From contig JANSYI010000028.1 of NCBI GenBank assembly GCA_024742475.1, forward strand, positions 54,573 to 118,572: a stretch of DNA of 64,000 nucleotides, in the 5' to 3' direction. Position 1 is the stretch's first letter; each line of letters begins with the position of its first letter. The position numbers and the translations under genes were made by a program. Positions 1 through 8,309 of the stretch are shown here, one piece after another. The notes beneath the pieces were generated by a model, which searched no databases, was not told where the DNA came from, and saw only the letters and a list, made by a program, of their open reading frames with translations. The stretch comes from a bacterium (GTDB taxonomy: Bacteria > Myxococcota_A > Polyangia > Nannocystales > Nannocystaceae).

Positions 1-193
1 CGTGACGCATCAGACGCACCGCGTCGGCGTAGTAGCCCTCGGCGACCATGGCCTCGGCGGTCTGGTACATGCGAGCGGCGCTGATGCGAGAGGACACCAC
101 GGCATCGTCTTGGGGCCACAGCGGCGAGGTGCTTGGCGAAGGCGCGCACCCGATCCACATCACCGCCCCGACCACCCACGTCCAACGTCCCAC
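1..193 (-). CDS. Probable lipoprotein, N-terminal part (runs off left edge)
   Basis: An open frame on the minus strand starts at a GTG and leaves the window at base 1, so only about 64 residues are visible. The N-terminus has one Arg, a hydrophobic Trp/Val-rich stretch and a lipobox-like WIGC, followed by a Ser/Pro linker, as in a type II signal peptide. The remainder reads as a helical region (residues like ARMYQTAEAMVAEGYYADAV) that resembles a TPR or coiled-coil start. An ATG eleven codons downstream is less likely because it would remove the signal peptide. It lies 42 bp downstream of the VWA gene on the same strand. Function unknown. Confidence 0.55.
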   Translation of the reverse strand, partial: MGRWTWVVGAVMWIGCAPSPSTSPLWPQDDAVVSSRISAARMYQTAEAMVAEGYYADAVRLMRH

Positions 194-235
194 GCCTCGC
201 CAACGAGGCGCGCGCGGCGGCCTTACAGTCACACG

Positions 236-1393
236 TCAGCCGACCGGGACGAAATCGTCGCACGCGGTGCCGATGGTCTCGACCGCGGACTCGAAGAACT
301 CGACGTAGCTGTCCGCACAGACCGACCCCACGATGCCCTGAGGTCCAAACAGCGCGGCGAACTCGCGGATCCTCGGCGCCGGCTCGGCGCCCTCGAACGT
401 CATCGGGTCGAGCGGCTGGCAGATTCCCCCGGGCACATCTGCGTCGCCGATGAGCGCCATCGCGATGATGGCGTCCTCGTTGCCATTCTTGGCGGCCACC
501 AAAGCGTCCCTCCAGGCTTGCGGATTGCCCATCGAGTCGCCCTCGAGATCGTCGGCGTTGGGGCCGTTGTCGTCTTCGTCGGTGATGACGACGACGACGA
601 GGACCGCGTCGTCCCGCAGGAAACCCTCGTTGCACGCGGCGACGTCTCCCTCGCCCGTCAACGCCTGAATCATCGACTCCATCGGCTTTTCACCGAGCGA
701 CGAGTTCGTGCCGACCCGCGCGGCGCAGTCGAAGGCGGAGGCGAGGTCGGGCTCCCCGCTGGCGATGAAGCGGCGGCCCGACGCGAAGTCGCACTCGGTG
801 TTCGACGCGTCGCGTCCCCGCGGGTGGGTGATGCCAGCACCCAAGATGTCCTCGCACTCCATCGGCGCCGTCTGGCCGCACACGTAGTCGCCGATGTCGG
901 TGCAGAGGCTTCGCAGCGCGCACGGGTAGCCGCAGTCGCAGCTGCCGTCGGTGCTCGCCATTTCGCACGCGGCCGACTCGGTGCACGCGTCTTCACAGCC
1001 GCCGTACACCCATGGATCGGAGTCGGTCACCATGATGTGGTACGTGCCGGTGCCGGGCGGAAGCCTCGCCTCGATCGCGGCGACGAACCCGGGGACCGAC
1101 TCGACGAGCTGCTGCTGCTCGTCCGCCATCGATCCGCTGTTGTCGATGACGAACAAGAAGTCGACCGCGTCGCAGCCGACCTCGCCATCGGGGTCGATGC
1201 CCGAGCCGGGCGACTCGGTGGGGTCCGTGCTGCTGGAGCTCGACGCGGGCTCGACCTCGTCGGTCCCCGTGCTCGCGGCCGATGTGCCTGGAGGAGTGAC
1301 GGCGTCGGTGTCGAACGCTCCGCCGTCGCGGTCTTGGGTGCAGCCGAGCGAGAGGAGCGCGAGGGCCGTGTGCGTGAGGCGTGGGCAGGTCAT
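236..1393 (-). CDS. VWA-domain lipoprotein
   Basis: Encodes about 385 residues. A short signal peptide ends in the lipobox LSLGC, followed by an Asp/Ser/Thr-rich linker to about residue 65. A von Willebrand factor A domain then begins with the MIDAS motif DNSGSM after a hydrophobic strand (FLFVI). The domain carries many cysteines (for example CEDACTESAAC and CDCGYPC), which suggests disulfide stabilisation outside the cytoplasm, and a later acidic DEDDNG loop. An ATG seven codons upstream (1414) would give a longer basic n-region and is an alternative start. VWA domains bind ligands in a metal-dependent way; the ligand here is unknown. It is the next-to-last gene of a minus-strand run beginning at 5844. 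Confidence 0.88.
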   Translation of the reverse strand: MTCPRLTHTALALLSLGCTQDRDGGAFDTDAVTPPGTSAASTGTDEVEPASSSSSTDPTESPGSGIDPDGEVGCDAVDFLFVIDNSGSMADEQQQLVESVPGFVAAIEARLPPGTGTYHIMVTDSDPWVYGGCEDACTESAACEMASTDGSCDCGYPCALRSLCTDIGDYVCGQTAPMECEDILGAGITHPRGRDASNTECDFASGRRFIASGEPDLASAFDCAARVGTNSSLGEKPMESMIQALTGEGDVAACNEGFLRDDAVLVVVVITDEDDNGPNADDLEGDSMGNPQAWRDALVAAKNGNEDAIIAMALIGDADVPGGICQPLDPMTFEGAEPAPRIREFAALFGPQGIVGSVCADSYVEFFESAVETIGTACDDFVPVG

Positions 1394-1476
1394 GGCGGGC
1401 TTCCGATGGCCCATGTGCCCCCGAGCGCGGGAAAGGTTCCCCAGCGCCGTCGATGCCAGCACGAGGGGGCGCGCGC

Positions 1477-2310
1477 TCAGGCGTCCAGGAAGCGCTCGAC
1501 CGCCTCGCGCCACAGCTGGGGCGCTTCGATGGCCACGGTGTGTCCCGCCCCGTCGACCTCGAGGAACTCGCCCCCGCACGCATCGGCGAGGGCTCGGACC
1601 TCGGCAGGAGGTGCGAGGCGGTCCAGGGTCCCCCCGATGGTCAGCACGGGGCACTTCACGGCAGGGGCGAGCGCGCGGGCGTGCCACGGGGAGTCCGCGG
1701 GCAGGCGCATCGTGTGCTCGAACAGCGCCTTGACCCCCGCGTAGTCGTTGCGGGAGGTGGAGGCCTTGATCATGCCCTCGACGAGGTGAGCGTTCTTCTC
1801 CAGGTAGGCCGGGCCGAGGATGTCGGGCAGGCTCACCCGCGCGAGGGCCTCGAGGTTGCCCGTCTCGAGCGCGGCGATCCAACCCTGCACGATGAGCTTG
1901 CCCAAGATGCCCCGATCGAGCGCGACGCCGCTGACGACGAGCCGGCGGACGCGGTGGGGCAGCGTGGCCGCGATGGCGAGGCTGACCCGCCCTCCGAACG
2001 AGAACCCCGCGAGGTCGACCTGCTCGAGCCCCTTGGCGTCGAGCAAGGCTTCGAAGTCGTTGACGTGCTGGTCGAAGCCGCAGTTGTGCAGCGACAGCGC
2101 GGTGCCGCCTTGGCCCCGGGCCTCGTAGGCCATCACCGAACGCGTCTCGCTCATCGGACGAAGCTGGCCCGACCAGCTCGCGAGCGTCTGGGTCATTCCG
2201 CCGAGCAGCACCAGCGTGGTCTCGCTGGGACCGCTGCGGTGGTCGACGCGCAGGACTCCGGTGGCGTCGGGGCCCGCGGCGGGGTCGGGGATCGTGATCG
2301 ACTCGGGCAT
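1477..2310 (-). CDS. Alpha/beta-fold hydrolase
   Basis: 277 residues, cytoplasmic (no signal peptide). The nucleophile elbow GFSFGG lies near residue 107, after an oxyanion-type LLGGMTQT near residue 37. A late Asp (GGTLDRLA) and His (GAGHTVAIEAP) complete a Ser-Asp-His triad. Size and layout match the haloperoxidase/3-oxoadipate enol-lactonase-like branch of the superfamily; substrate cannot be read from the sequence. It starts 44 bp after the secreted esterase gene on the same strand, so co-transcription is possible. Confidence 0.92.
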   Translation of the reverse strand: MPESITIPDPAAGPDATGVLRVDHRSGPSETTLVLLGGMTQTLASWSGQLRPMSETRSVMAYEARGQGGTALSLHNCGFDQHVNDFEALLDAKGLEQVDLAGFSFGGRVSLAIAATLPHRVRRLVVSGVALDRGILGKLIVQGWIAALETGNLEALARVSLPDILGPAYLEKNAHLVEGMIKASTSRNDYAGVKALFEHTMRLPADSPWHARALAPAVKCPVLTIGGTLDRLAPPAEVRALADACGGEFLEVDGAGHTVAIEAPQLWREAVERFLDA

Positions 2311-2354
2311 GCGGTGCGCAGCCTACCGGGGGCCACGCACCAACGCGAGCCGAC

Positions 2355-4034
2355 TCAGCGCCGACGGCGGACGAGCCCGAAGGCGAGCAGCGCGAAGTAC
2401 CCGAACGACGGCGTGCCGCCGGTCGTGCAGCCCCCGGCCGAGCCCGACGGACCCGACGCGTCGGTGTCGGTGTCGTCGCCGCTCTCGCTGGTGTCGCCGT
2501 TCGAGTCGGACGCGGTGCTCGGCGAGGCGTCCGAGCCACCCGGGCCGTCATCGGACCCCGACGCGGAGGCCGAGCCCGACGTCGTCGCGCCGCCCGCGGT
2601 GGTGGACGCCTCGCCCCCGCCCGAGGAGCCGCCCGTGGTGCCGCTGCCGCCCGAGGAGCCCGAAGACCCCCCAGAGGAGGTCGAGTCGTCGCCGCCGGTA
2701 CTCGTGGACGTGTCGCCGCCCGAGGAGCTGCTCGAGCCACCTTCGCTCACCTCGGGTTCGATGGTGACCTCGACGGTGTCCTCGTCCCATTGGTTGTCGG
2801 CGTCGACCACGAAGAGTCGGAACGTATAGGTGGCGTCGTAGTCGAACTCGGACAGCTCGAGCGTGCCGTCCATGCCCGGGGTCATCGTGATCGCGGGGCC
2901 GCTCAGCTGCTCCCAGCTCGCCGTCCAGGCGTCGTCGTCGACGATGACCGGGGTGATCGTGGCGGTGTCCACGTCGCCGGGGACGACGAGCGGATCGCCA
3001 GCGTCGACACCGGGGCGGTCATGCTCGAGGAGCCACGTGTAGACGCCATCGGCGTACTCCAGGGGGTCGTACTGCACCCAGTTGGTCTCGAAGCCGCACA
3101 TCTCGTCCGCGGTCCATGCCGCCGTGGCAAAGCCCTGGGTGACGTTCTCGTAGCCGGGCGTCCAAGCGTTGTGCGCCGTGTTCTGGAACATGGTCATGCG
3201 CGCCTCGGGGAACGGGATGTCCATGCGGTCGGCGCACGTCTCGTAGACGTCGTCGTAGAGCCCCGGCTCGTTCGCGCGGCTGATGTTGCGCGCGACGAAG
3301 CACGGGTCGAAGGCCCCTGGCGCGACGTTGGAGTCGACGTCGTTCTCGCCGTGGAACGCCCACAGGGCCGTGTCCTGCAGACGGCAGCCAAAGTCGGCCT
3401 CGGCGATCACGCCGCCGGGCCCCGCGCTCGCGGCCGCCATGCGCCGGGCGTAGAGCGCGAGGTATTGGTACGTCGCCCGCCCGCCTTGGCTGTTGCCGAG
3501 GATGTACAGGCGCCGCGGGTCGACCGGATAGTTGTCGACCACGAACTGCACCAACGCGTCGAGCTCGTCGCGGTCGTAGTCCTCGGCGGAGAACGTGGGC
3601 TCTCGGTTTTGGGGCTGGATGACGATGAAGGGCCGCTCCATGTCGTCCCACACGCCCTGGCGGATCTCGACCGCGGGCCCGCGTCGGTACACGCGGCACA
3701 AGCCGTCGATTGCAGGCTCTGCCTCACACTGCGCGACGGTGCACGTCTGGGCGAGGTCGGGACATACCGAGACGGTGTCCATCGTGCCGATGCCGCCGAG
3801 CGTCATCAGCATGGGGTAGAGCGTGTCCCCGTCGGGGTCGAAGTCGGACGGGATGTACTCCCAGTAGCTCGCCGGCCACGGCGAGTCCTCGGTGAGCGCG
3901 ATGCCCCGCAGCTCGCCCGGCGTGACGCCCTTGGCGTATGGAATCTCCGCGTGCGCGGGTGCGGCGGCGGCCAGCAGCGCTGCGCCTACCGCGAACCCGA
4001 TGACGTTCCCCCTCGACGGCCAAGCTCGATGCAC
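2355..4034 (-). CDS. Secreted PHB-depolymerase-like esterase with MYXO-CTERM-like tail
   Basis: 559 residues from a GTG start, three bases after the cupin gene stop. A Sec signal peptide (cleavage near AHA, residue 29) is followed by an esterase domain resembling poly(3-hydroxybutyrate) depolymerase/esterase D families. The nucleophile motif GNSQGG has its Ser near residue 182, with FHGENDVDSN and NTAHNAW as candidate Asp and His regions. Next come a possible Ig-like segment, a long Ser/Gly/Thr-rich linker, a Cys-containing turn, a short hydrophobic stretch and the terminal RRRR. The tail matches the MYXO-CTERM sorting pattern, so surface anchoring or processing is inferred. Substrate unknown. 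Confidence 0.88.
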   Translation of the reverse strand: MHRAWPSRGNVIGFAVGAALLAAAAPAHAEIPYAKGVTPGELRGIALTEDSPWPASYWEYIPSDFDPDGDTLYPMLMTLGGIGTMDTVSVCPDLAQTCTVAQCEAEPAIDGLCRVYRRGPAVEIRQGVWDDMERPFIVIQPQNREPTFSAEDYDRDELDALVQFVVDNYPVDPRRLYILGNSQGGRATYQYLALYARRMAAASAGPGGVIAEADFGCRLQDTALWAFHGENDVDSNVAPGAFDPCFVARNISRANEPGLYDDVYETCADRMDIPFPEARMTMFQNTAHNAWTPGYENVTQGFATAAWTADEMCGFETNWVQYDPLEYADGVYTWLLEHDRPGVDAGDPLVVPGDVDTATITPVIVDDDAWTASWEQLSGPAITMTPGMDGTLELSEFDYDATYTFRLFVVDADNQWDEDTVEVTIEPEVSEGGSSSSSGGDTSTSTGGDDSTSSGGSSGSSGGSGTTGGSSGGGEASTTAGGATTSGSASASGSDDGPGGSDASPSTASDSNGDTSESGDDTDTDASGPSGSAGGCTTGGTPSFGYFALLAFGLVRRRR

Positions 4035-4037
4035 GCC

Positions 4038-5216
4038 TCAGGGTATCAAGCTCTGCTCGCGGTCACGCAGCACGGAGAAGATCGACTCTGCGGCGTAGGT
4101 GCGCACCGCGTCTCGCTGCGGGAGGATCGCGTCGTGCCCGTATTCCGCGCCGAGCGTCTCGAGGATCGTGTCGTCGTTGCGGCCCTCGACGAGCGCGTGC
4201 GCGATCGTGGCCGAGGCGGCTTCGTCGGGGGAGAAGAGCCCCGCCTCGTCGATGAACGCATGCAGCAGCGCCCCCGCGTCGTCTCCGAGCGCGCGGCGGA
4301 CTTGGCTGCGGCTCTCGGCGTAGGCGAGTACGGTCGCGCACAGTCGATGATCGGGATCGCGGAGTCCGTGCCGAATCGCCGACGCCTCTTCGATGCGCTG
4401 GGCCCTGCGCAGCGCGCCCTCGATCGCGTCGCGGCGGTCGCCGTGGAGTACCGCGTTCGCCTCCCACAGCGCCGCGCGGGCCTGAGCATCGGCGCCCGGC
4501 CAGGTCAGCGACAGCAGGTGCACCGCGGTCTCGAAGTCGGCGGTGCGCAGCGCGGCACAGACCCTCTGCAGGGCGCTGGGGTGCTCGATGCGAACGAGCG
4601 TCTCGAGCAGCGCGAGTCGTCGAGACCCCGGCTCGGGCATGGCCTGCATGGGCAGGGCGACCGAAGGCGGAAGGTAGCGGTAGTAGCCCTCGGTCCGAAC
4701 GGTGCGCACGACCATCGACACGCTCGGCGTCGGCACGTGGATGAGCGCGTGCACCAGCGGGTAGCGGCGCAGCGAGAACTTGTGGACCTCGCCTGCGAGT
4801 ACGCGGTCCAAGGACTTCAGCCGGACGTCGAGCAGCTGACCGCGAGCGCCCGCCCGGGATGGACGGCTCGTCTGGTAGACGGCGTGCACGCTGTGGCCGT
4901 GCAGGACCGTGAACGCGCCGCAGAACGGGTGGTTGTGAATCGCCGAGAGCGAGTCGGTCCACACGTACACCTCGACGACGAAACCCTCTCCGTGAAAGGT
5001 CGTGAAACCCGGCTGGCCAAAGGCGCCCAGCCCGGCGAGCTGCTGCCGACCGCCGCTTCGGCGCTCGAGCATGGTGTCGAGGAACGCTTCGAGGTCGAAC
5101 TGCGCGGCGAGGCCGTCCAGCGCGTCGGCGGCGATGTCGGCGAAGCGCTCCTCGTCGCGGTCGGCGAGCGCCCAAGAGACCTCGAGCTCGGCGCCCAGCG
5201 CGTCGAAGTCGATCAC
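4038..5216 (-). CDS. Cupin-like protein with alpha-helical C-terminal half
   Basis: 392 residues from a GTG start one base after the stop of the preceding lipoprotein gene, so translation is probably coupled. Residues near 85-160 contain an RmlC-like cupin signature: HNHPFCGAFTVLHGHSVH, then a second block with HALIHVPTPS. These could supply metal-binding histidines as in the cysteine dioxygenase-like cupins. The C-terminal half is a helical, Ala/Leu-rich region without a recognised domain. No signal peptide, so cytoplasmic. Function unknown. Confidence 0.82.
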   Translation of the reverse strand: MIDFDALGAELEVSWALADRDEERFADIAADALDGLAAQFDLEAFLDTMLERRSGGRQQLAGLGAFGQPGFTTFHGEGFVVEVYVWTDSLSAIHNHPFCGAFTVLHGHSVHAVYQTSRPSRAGARGQLLDVRLKSLDRVLAGEVHKFSLRRYPLVHALIHVPTPSVSMVVRTVRTEGYYRYLPPSVALPMQAMPEPGSRRLALLETLVRIEHPSALQRVCAALRTADFETAVHLLSLTWPGADAQARAALWEANAVLHGDRRDAIEGALRRAQRIEEASAIRHGLRDPDHRLCATVLAYAESRSQVRRALGDDAGALLHAFIDEAGLFSPDEAASATIAHALVEGRNDDTILETLGAEYGHDAILPQRDAVRTYAAESIFSVLRDREQSLIP

Positions 5217-5217
5217 G

Positions 5218-5844
5218 TCAGCCCCAGGGCGCGTTCGGGTCGTCGTTGATGTCGGCGTCGCAGACGGAGCGCGCGAGGTTGCATGCGCCACGACCGGTGG
5301 CGATCGTGTCCGCGATACAGCTGCCGCAGAACTCCGGCCGATCGATGCACGTCTCGTGGCAGTCGTCGTTGGCGCAGAACACCAAGGCACCGAAGAGCCG
5401 GATCGTCGGCGCCGTCGTGCGGGCGAAGCATTGGTCCTCGCACGCGCCGCTTGGGTCGCCACCGCAGGCCGCCAGGCAGCCCTCGAGCTCGGTGCACGAG
5501 TAGACCTTGGTGGGCCCCGGCTCGACACAGTAGCAGCCGTGCTGCGCGGTGCCGGTGGCGACGCAGCTGAAGTTCACGTTCTGGCCGCACAGCGCCGTGC
5601 AGTTGTGCACCTCGAAGGTCAGGGAGTCCGGGTTGCACTGCTCGATCGTGTCTTGGTCGCCGCAGCGGTCGTCGACGGGAAACTCGCAGTCCCCCATGAG
5701 GGCGGCCGCGTCGGTGTCAGCGTCGGTGTCCTCGCCGTCGGTGTCCTCGCCCTCGGCCGAGTCCGCGGACTCGAGCTCTTGAAAGAACTGTCCACACCCA
5801 GGCAGACACAGCGCCAGGACCGCTGCCAGTGCACGCACCTTCAC
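5218..5844 (-). CDS. Cys-rich lipoprotein
   Basis: 208 residues from a GTG start. The signal peptide ends in LPGC, and an acidic Glu/Asp/Thr linker follows. The remainder has about twenty cysteines, many in closely spaced pairs (CAACGG, CFAR, CGSC), which points to a disulfide-knotted domain outside the inner membrane. No known family recognised. It heads the minus-strand group 5844 to 1 and diverges from xseA across 64 bp, which should hold both promoters. Confidence 0.83.
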   Translation of the reverse strand: MKVRALAAVLALCLPGCGQFFQELESADSAEGEDTDGEDTDADTDAAALMGDCEFPVDDRCGDQDTIEQCNPDSLTFEVHNCTALCGQNVNFSCVATGTAQHGCYCVEPGPTKVYSCTELEGCLAACGGDPSGACEDQCFARTTAPTIRLFGALVFCANDDCHETCIDRPEFCGSCIADTIATGRGACNLARSVCDADINDDPNAPWG

Positions 5845-5908
5845 CGGGTGAGTAGACCCCCGGCGCCGCTTCGGCCCAAATTTCCCGCAAAGTCGCTACC
5901 ATCGGCCG

Positions 5909-7366
5909 ATGGCGCAGAGCCAGCTCTCGTTCCGGCGCGGCGGGTCGGGCCGACCTCCCGATCGCGGTGACGGGCCCCCGGTCATCTCGGTCAGCCAGCT
6001 CGTGCAAGGCGTCAACCGCCTGCTCGAGCTGCGGTTCCCTCGCCTGTGCGTCGAAGGGGAGGTCTCGGGGCTGCGGATCGTCGCCTCGGGGCATGCCTAC
6101 TTCACGCTCAAGGACGACTTCGCCTCCGTCCCGGTCACCATGTGGCGCAGCAACGTCGAGCGTCAGGCGTTCGAGATGCACGACGGTCAGCTGCTGCGCG
6201 TGTTCGGCAACGTCGGCCTGTACCTCAAGTCGGGCAAGTTCCAGCTCTACGCGGAGCGATGTGAGCCCGCCGGGCTCGGCGCGCGCATGCAGGAACTCGA
6301 GGCCCTCAAGCGCAGGCTGCAAGAGGAGGGGCTCTTCGACCCCGCGCGCAAGCGTCCGCTGCCTCGCTGGCCTCGCCGGATCGGCGTGGTCACCTCGGGG
6401 CACGGCGCGGCGATTCACGACATCTTGAAGGTGGCCCGCCGTCGATGCCCCTCGCGCATCCTCCTCGCCTCTGCCGTCGTTCAAGGTCCCGACGCCCCAC
6501 GGACGATCATCGCCGGCATCGAGCGGCTGTGCCGGTTCGACGACATCGACGTCATCATCGTCGGGCGCGGCGGTGGGTCGGTCGAAGACCTGTGGGCCTT
6601 CAACGACGAACGGCTCGCGCGCACGATCGCAAAGAGCCCGATTCCCATCGTCAGCGCGGTCGGACACGAGGTCGACGTGTCGGTCAGCGACATGGTGGCC
6701 GACGTGCGTGCGGCCACGCCCTCTCACGCCGCCGAGCTGGTGGTGCCCGACCGCGGGGAGCTCGAGCACCGGTTGGCCACGCTCGAGCGCCGCATGGCCC
6801 GGGGCATCGAGCGCGCGGCCTTGAACGTGCGGGCCCGCCTCGACGGCGACCGGGGGCGACTGCTCGGGCACGGGCAGCGCCTCGTCGTGCCCGGGCGCGC
6901 GCGGCTTCGACAGCTGGAGCGCCGGCTCAGCGCGGTGCACCCGCGGGCCAAGGTCTCGGCGGACGCCCAGCGGCTGACGGGGCTTCGCGCCCGGCTCGAG
7001 CGGGCAGGGGGCGCCCTCTCGGGCGAGGCGCGAGCGCGCTTCGAGGCCGCACACGAGGGGCTTCACGCCCTGGGGTCGCAGTTGGGCTCGGCGGAGCGCG
7101 CACGGCTCGAGTCCGCATATAGCCGGCTCGAGCGTGGCGGCCGGGCGATCGGAGAGCGCGGGCGGTTGCGCCTGACCAAGGCCGCCGCGTCACTGCACGC
7201 GTTGTCTCCGCTCTCGGTGCTCGCGCGTGGTTATTCCGTGGTCACCAACGCGCAGGGGGCTGCCCTCACGCGCGCGGGTGAGGTCGCGCCCGGAGACGCC
7301 GTGCAGATTCGGCTCTCGTCGGGAGCGCTCGCCGCCACGGTCACCGCGACCAAGGAGACGTCGTGA
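5909..7366 (+). CDS. xseA: Exodeoxyribonuclease VII large subunit
   Basis: 485 residues. The N-terminal OB-fold domain is recognisable (ISVSQLVQGVN, VEGEVSG, GHAYFTLKD), followed by the catalytic core with RIGVVTS, the glycine-rich IVGRGGGSVEDLW, and AVGHEVDVS. A long Arg/Ala/Leu-rich helical region and a short C-terminal domain (LARGYSVV) complete the protein. With XseB it degrades single-stranded DNA from both ends in the cytoplasm; no xseB is visible in this window. The aroE start overlaps its stop by four bases, indicating an operon. Confidence 0.97.
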   Translation: MAQSQLSFRRGGSGRPPDRGDGPPVISVSQLVQGVNRLLELRFPRLCVEGEVSGLRIVASGHAYFTLKDDFASVPVTMWRSNVERQAFEMHDGQLLRVFGNVGLYLKSGKFQLYAERCEPAGLGARMQELEALKRRLQEEGLFDPARKRPLPRWPRRIGVVTSGHGAAIHDILKVARRRCPSRILLASAVVQGPDAPRTIIAGIERLCRFDDIDVIIVGRGGGSVEDLWAFNDERLARTIAKSPIPIVSAVGHEVDVSVSDMVADVRAATPSHAAELVVPDRGELEHRLATLERRMARGIERAALNVRARLDGDRGRLLGHGQRLVVPGRARLRQLERRLSAVHPRAKVSADAQRLTGLRARLERAGGALSGEARARFEAAHEGLHALGSQLGSAERARLESAYSRLERGGRAIGERGRLRLTKAAASLHALSPLSVLARGYSVVTNAQGAALTRAGEVAPGDAVQIRLSSGALAATVTATKETS

Positions 7367-8166
7367 CGCAGCCGCGGTGCTTTGGCGTGCTCGGCCACCC
7401 CATCGGCCACTCGAGATCGCCCGCGATGCACACGGCGGCGTTCGAGGCCCTCGGCCTGCCGCACCGCTACCTCGCCTTCGACGTGACGCCCGACGCGTTG
7501 CCTTCGGCGATCGCCGGCGCGGCGGCGATGGGGTTTGGCGGGCTCAACCTCACCGTCCCGCTCAAGACCCACGCCCTGGGTCTGATGGACGCGCTGTCCC
7601 CCGAGGCCGAGGCGATCGGGGCCGTCAACACGGTCTGCTTCACACCAGAGGGCGTGGTGGGGCGCAACACCGATGGCGCGGGTTTCCTCGAGGCTCTGCG
7701 GGGGCTCGTGGGCGCCGTGCCATCGCGGGCGGTCGTGCTCGGCGGTGGGGGTGCCTCTCGGGCGGTCGTGCACGCGCTGGTCGAGGAAGGGTGCGCCGTG
7801 CGATGGGTCTCTCGCCGACCCGCGGCGCTGCCCGACTGGGACGTCGAGCGTCGCGGATATGAAGGCCTGGAGGTGGCGCTCGAGGGCGCCGCCCTGCTGG
7901 TCAACGGCACGACCGTCGGCATGCGGGGTGGGGCGCCGGGCTTCCCCGTCCCGCTCCCGCTCGAGCGGATGCCGATCGACGCTGCGGTGGCCGACCTCGT
8001 CTACCCCGCAACGCCGCTGGTCGAGCGTGCGCGTGCGTGCGGCCGTGCAACGATGGACGGACTCCCGATGCTCTGGGGGCAAGGCGTGCTCGCGTTGCAG
8101 CACTGGCTGGGCCTCACGCTGGACGCGGCGGCGCGCGACGCCATGCGACAGGCGCTGGTCGTTTGA
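7363..8166 (+). CDS. aroE: Shikimate dehydrogenase
   Basis: 267 residues from a GTG start overlapping the xseA stop (GTGA). Substrate-binding N-terminal motifs are GHPIGHSRSPAMH and NLTVPLK (with the catalytic Lys), then GAVNT and NTDGAG. The NADP-binding glycine-rich loop reads LGGGGASRAV. The protein reduces 3-dehydroshikimate to shikimate in aromatic amino-acid synthesis. Length is normal for AroE. A run of seven T lies at 8211-8217 about 45 bp beyond the stop, but no clear stem precedes it. Confidence 0.97.
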   Translation: MTQPRCFGVLGHPIGHSRSPAMHTAAFEALGLPHRYLAFDVTPDALPSAIAGAAAMGFGGLNLTVPLKTHALGLMDALSPEAEAIGAVNTVCFTPEGVVGRNTDGAGFLEALRGLVGAVPSRAVVLGGGGASRAVVHALVEEGCAVRWVSRRPAALPDWDVERRGYEGLEVALEGAALLVNGTTVGMRGGAPGFPVPLPLERMPIDAAVADLVYPATPLVERARACGRATMDGLPMLWGQGVLALQHWLGLTLDAAARDAMRQALVV

Positions 8167-8309
8167 GCATGTGAGATCGAGTCACACCGCCAAGCCGAGG
8201 AAATCAGTCGTTTTTTTGCGGGTGCAGATCCGATCCCTGTATGGGTCGACAGTGCCTCGCGCCCTCTCGCGCGAGCAGCCCGATCAAACACCCGAAGACG
8301 GACCACGAC

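Noticed and set aside
2..1744. Long plus-strand open frame opposite the VWA and hydrolase genes
   Set aside because: It is Arg/His/Ala-rich with no motif, and the minus strand has clear genes. High GC makes such shadow frames common.
2790..5249. 819-residue plus-strand frame opposite the esterase and cupin genes
   Set aside because: No family features. The minus-strand genes carry signal peptides, catalytic motifs and coupled starts.
8207..8220. Terminator at the T7 run after aroE
   Set aside because: No stable stem lies directly before the T run.
8241..8309. Upstream ATG giving ftsZ 23 extra residues
   Set aside because: The extra residues are not FtsZ-like, no ribosome-binding site precedes it, and the ATG at 8310 starts the usual N-terminal sequence.
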